Assembly: GCA_024195265.1 (NCBI GenBank) | Contig: JAJLRJ010000006.1 | Span: forward strand, 5,694,615 to 5,758,614 | Direction of reading: 5' to 3' | Source: Dendrophyllia cribrosa | Taxonomy: Eukaryota > Cnidaria > Anthozoa > Scleractinia > Dendrophylliidae | DNA length: 64,000 nt | The notes under the pieces: generated by a model | The model's database searches: none | Told to the model about the DNA's origin: nothing | The model's input: the letters and a program-made list of their open reading frames with translations, nothing else | Part shown: one piece after another, positions 62,470-64,000 of the stretch | Numbering within the stretch: position 1 is the stretch's first letter | Layout: every line of letters begins with the position of its first letter | Translations under genes and position numbers: made by a program

Positions 62470-64000
62470 ATGCGCTTGTGTTTCCAAGCCTATTTTCTCG
62501 CAGTCTTTCTCGTACTGACCGTAAATGGAACAAAATCCTCCAAAACTTGCGCCAAGCCGTACGACAAGATGACGGTTTGTAACCTGATGTGTAACCTCCT
62601 GCAGGATTCGGGCGCGAACGACGCCATTAAAATGCTGCAAGCGAAACTGGAAAACCTTATTGCAGTGGTCAACAAGCCTTCCCCTACAAAGCCACCAGGT
62701 AAACTGTTATCCTCATCAAGGATTTCAACTCAGTGATTTAATAAACCACAAGAGGCCCGGCATGTTAAGCGGTAAATCAAACGCGCTAAGCAGTCGGTTT
62801 CCTTTTTGCGTCTCGCTCAGCAAGAGGGTCTGTTGTTTGAAATTTTATCTATTTTTACACATTCACTCATCAACGCATAACCGGAATTTTTATCTCGTTT
62901 ACAGCACTTCCTGCCTCTTCATGCAAGGAACAGTATAAGAAACACAGGTGAGTTCTTATACGTACCATGGTAAAATCCGGTGATCAGCGAGGGGAAAAAC
63001 TCTTATAGACAAGACAAGACATTTATTATCATAATTATCGGCATGTACAATTTCTTGACACGCAGTTAGCAAAAAAGACGCTAGTCGAGGCGTGCCAAAT
63101 TAATTCTATTACAAATCAGATATTACAGATAATAAGTAAAAAGAAAAGAAAAGAAAAGAAGAAATATGTGTAATAAATTCAAAGCAAGAAAATCTGTTTA
63201 ACGCAAACTGTAAAAGAAGCTAAGGTTTAGGATTTCGCGATTTTATATCTCGTATTATCATGGTAGTGTCAAGGTAATCATCTTTGTCTTTTAATATTTC
63301 AAAGAGCACACTGATTCATTTTCGTTTAAACACATATTTTGACATATCTCTCATTCTACCTGGTATCTCATTCCATAATTTAGCGCCAAAAATTGGGACG
63401 GCTTGTCTTAGAAATGACAGAAAGGATACTGATTTTAAAACTTATTCCTCCGTTTTTTTTAAAAACTGCGAGAATCCTGCAGGAAAAAGGGACCAAAAAT
63501 ATATCGTAATCTAGTCGAATTTACGTGTGCCATTTTCTCTTTCACAGTTCCACCAAAAGCCAAGTGTATACGTTGATGTTTGGTTCACAAAAGACTCGTG
63601 TTTACTGTCAGATGGGAAACTTTGGATGTGGAGATGGAGGATGGACGCTGGCCATGAAGATTAACGGCGCAAAGGTAGGCAGCTGTCATTGCAAACCTAA
63701 GTTATTCACATAGTTTATTTTACATAGTCTATTAACCCTCTTTTGTCGTTGTATTTCAGAGAACTTTCCATTACAATTCTGGGTTTTGGAGCAATAAAAA
63801 TTCCTATAATCTTCCTGGAGGTAAGACTGGGTTTGACGCTCAAGAGACCAAACTGCCGACCTACTGGAACACTCCTTTCTCCAAGATCTGTCTCGGTATG
63901 AAGATCGGCCAGCAGATCAAGTTCATTGTCATCAACAAGCTGGCCAGCTCTCTACACTCACTGATCGCTGACGGGAAATACCGCGCCACCTCATTGGGTC
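62470..64000 (+). CDS. Gene X copy 3 (5' part): secreted fibrinogen-like protein
   Basis: Exons 62470-62698, 62905-62947, 63548-63674 and 63760 to beyond the window; lengths and phases equal copy 2. The signal peptide is identical to copy 2 ([20 protein letters not shown]); changes include QYEKH to QYKKH in exon 2 and HMGNFG to QMGNFG in exon 3. Its third intron sequence upstream of exon 3 carries a LINE fragment. The variable 3' block lies outside the window. Confidence 0.75.
63008..63424 (-). mobile_element. 5'-truncated LINE 3' end in gene X copy 3 intron
   Basis: On the minus strand it codes the C-terminal motif of a non-LTR reverse transcriptase ([19 protein letters not shown]), followed by stop and a short noncoding tail ending in a tgtct repeat. 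Copies 1 and 2 lack it. Confidence 0.65.

Overview
The window looks like a cnidarian (probably stony-coral) nuclear genome. It is AT-rich, with intron-split genes for secreted PAN/EGF/fibrinogen-domain proteins, many small inverted-repeat elements, minisatellites and a tRNA-derived SINE. The taxon is inferred from the gene families; no marker gene fixes it.

The backbone is a tandem array with a period of about 22.5 kb. Each unit carries two plus-strand host genes. Gene X is a short secreted fibrinogen-like protein in 4 exons. Gene Y is a secreted PAN-EGF-EGF-fibrinogen C-terminal protein in 6 exons. Unit 1 enters already inside gene X (121-850) and then holds gene Y (5817-14821). Unit 2 holds gene X (22952-24367) and gene Y (27496-36672). 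Unit 3 begins at 62470 with gene X and runs off the right edge. Splice phases agree across all copies. Exons are nearly identical except in two blocks: the 3' third of the gene X last exon and the last gene Y exon, which codes the putative ligand pocket. The gene Y copy in unit 1 has lost the AG acceptor of its second EGF exon.

Because the units are paralogous, insertions can be read against natural empty sites. These include a SINE with a 12-bp target duplication (34617-34918), piggyBac-like MITEs flanked by TTAA, a Harbinger-like MITE flanked by TTA, a nested G-rich element, a 3.46-kb element with long inverted repeats (28609-32062) and a LINE 3' end (about 63008-63424).

The main discovery is a 16.9-kb Polinton/adintovirus-like element at 42858-59728. 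It has 1.6-1.7-kb terminal inverted repeats and is flanked by gacat; the matching empty site in unit 1 is at 20583-20587. Its 13.5-kb core encodes an adenain-like protease, an FtsK/A32-type packaging ATPase, a major capsid protein, two related penton-like minor capsid proteins, a DDE integrase with a C-terminal chromodomain, a GRF zinc-finger protein and a run of small, very basic proteins. No protein-primed DNA polymerase B is present. Three genes need a -1 frame change near their 5' end; one of these lies on a canonical U_UUA_AAA slippery heptamer. The small basic proteins share a Q-x-G-[GRK] motif that looks like a cleavage site for the element's own protease. TATA-type boxes precede several genes. 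Both inverted repeats carry an outward-facing small gene whose product starts with a myristoylation-like MGARLS.

Working model: most minus-strand genes (55849 down to 44677) form one packed virion/integration block. A shorter right-hand block (a plus-strand gene, a 51-codon gene and the GRF protein) sits where a replication module would be expected. The element could be a polymerase-less derivative that still keeps its capsid genes, or one that depends on another replicase.
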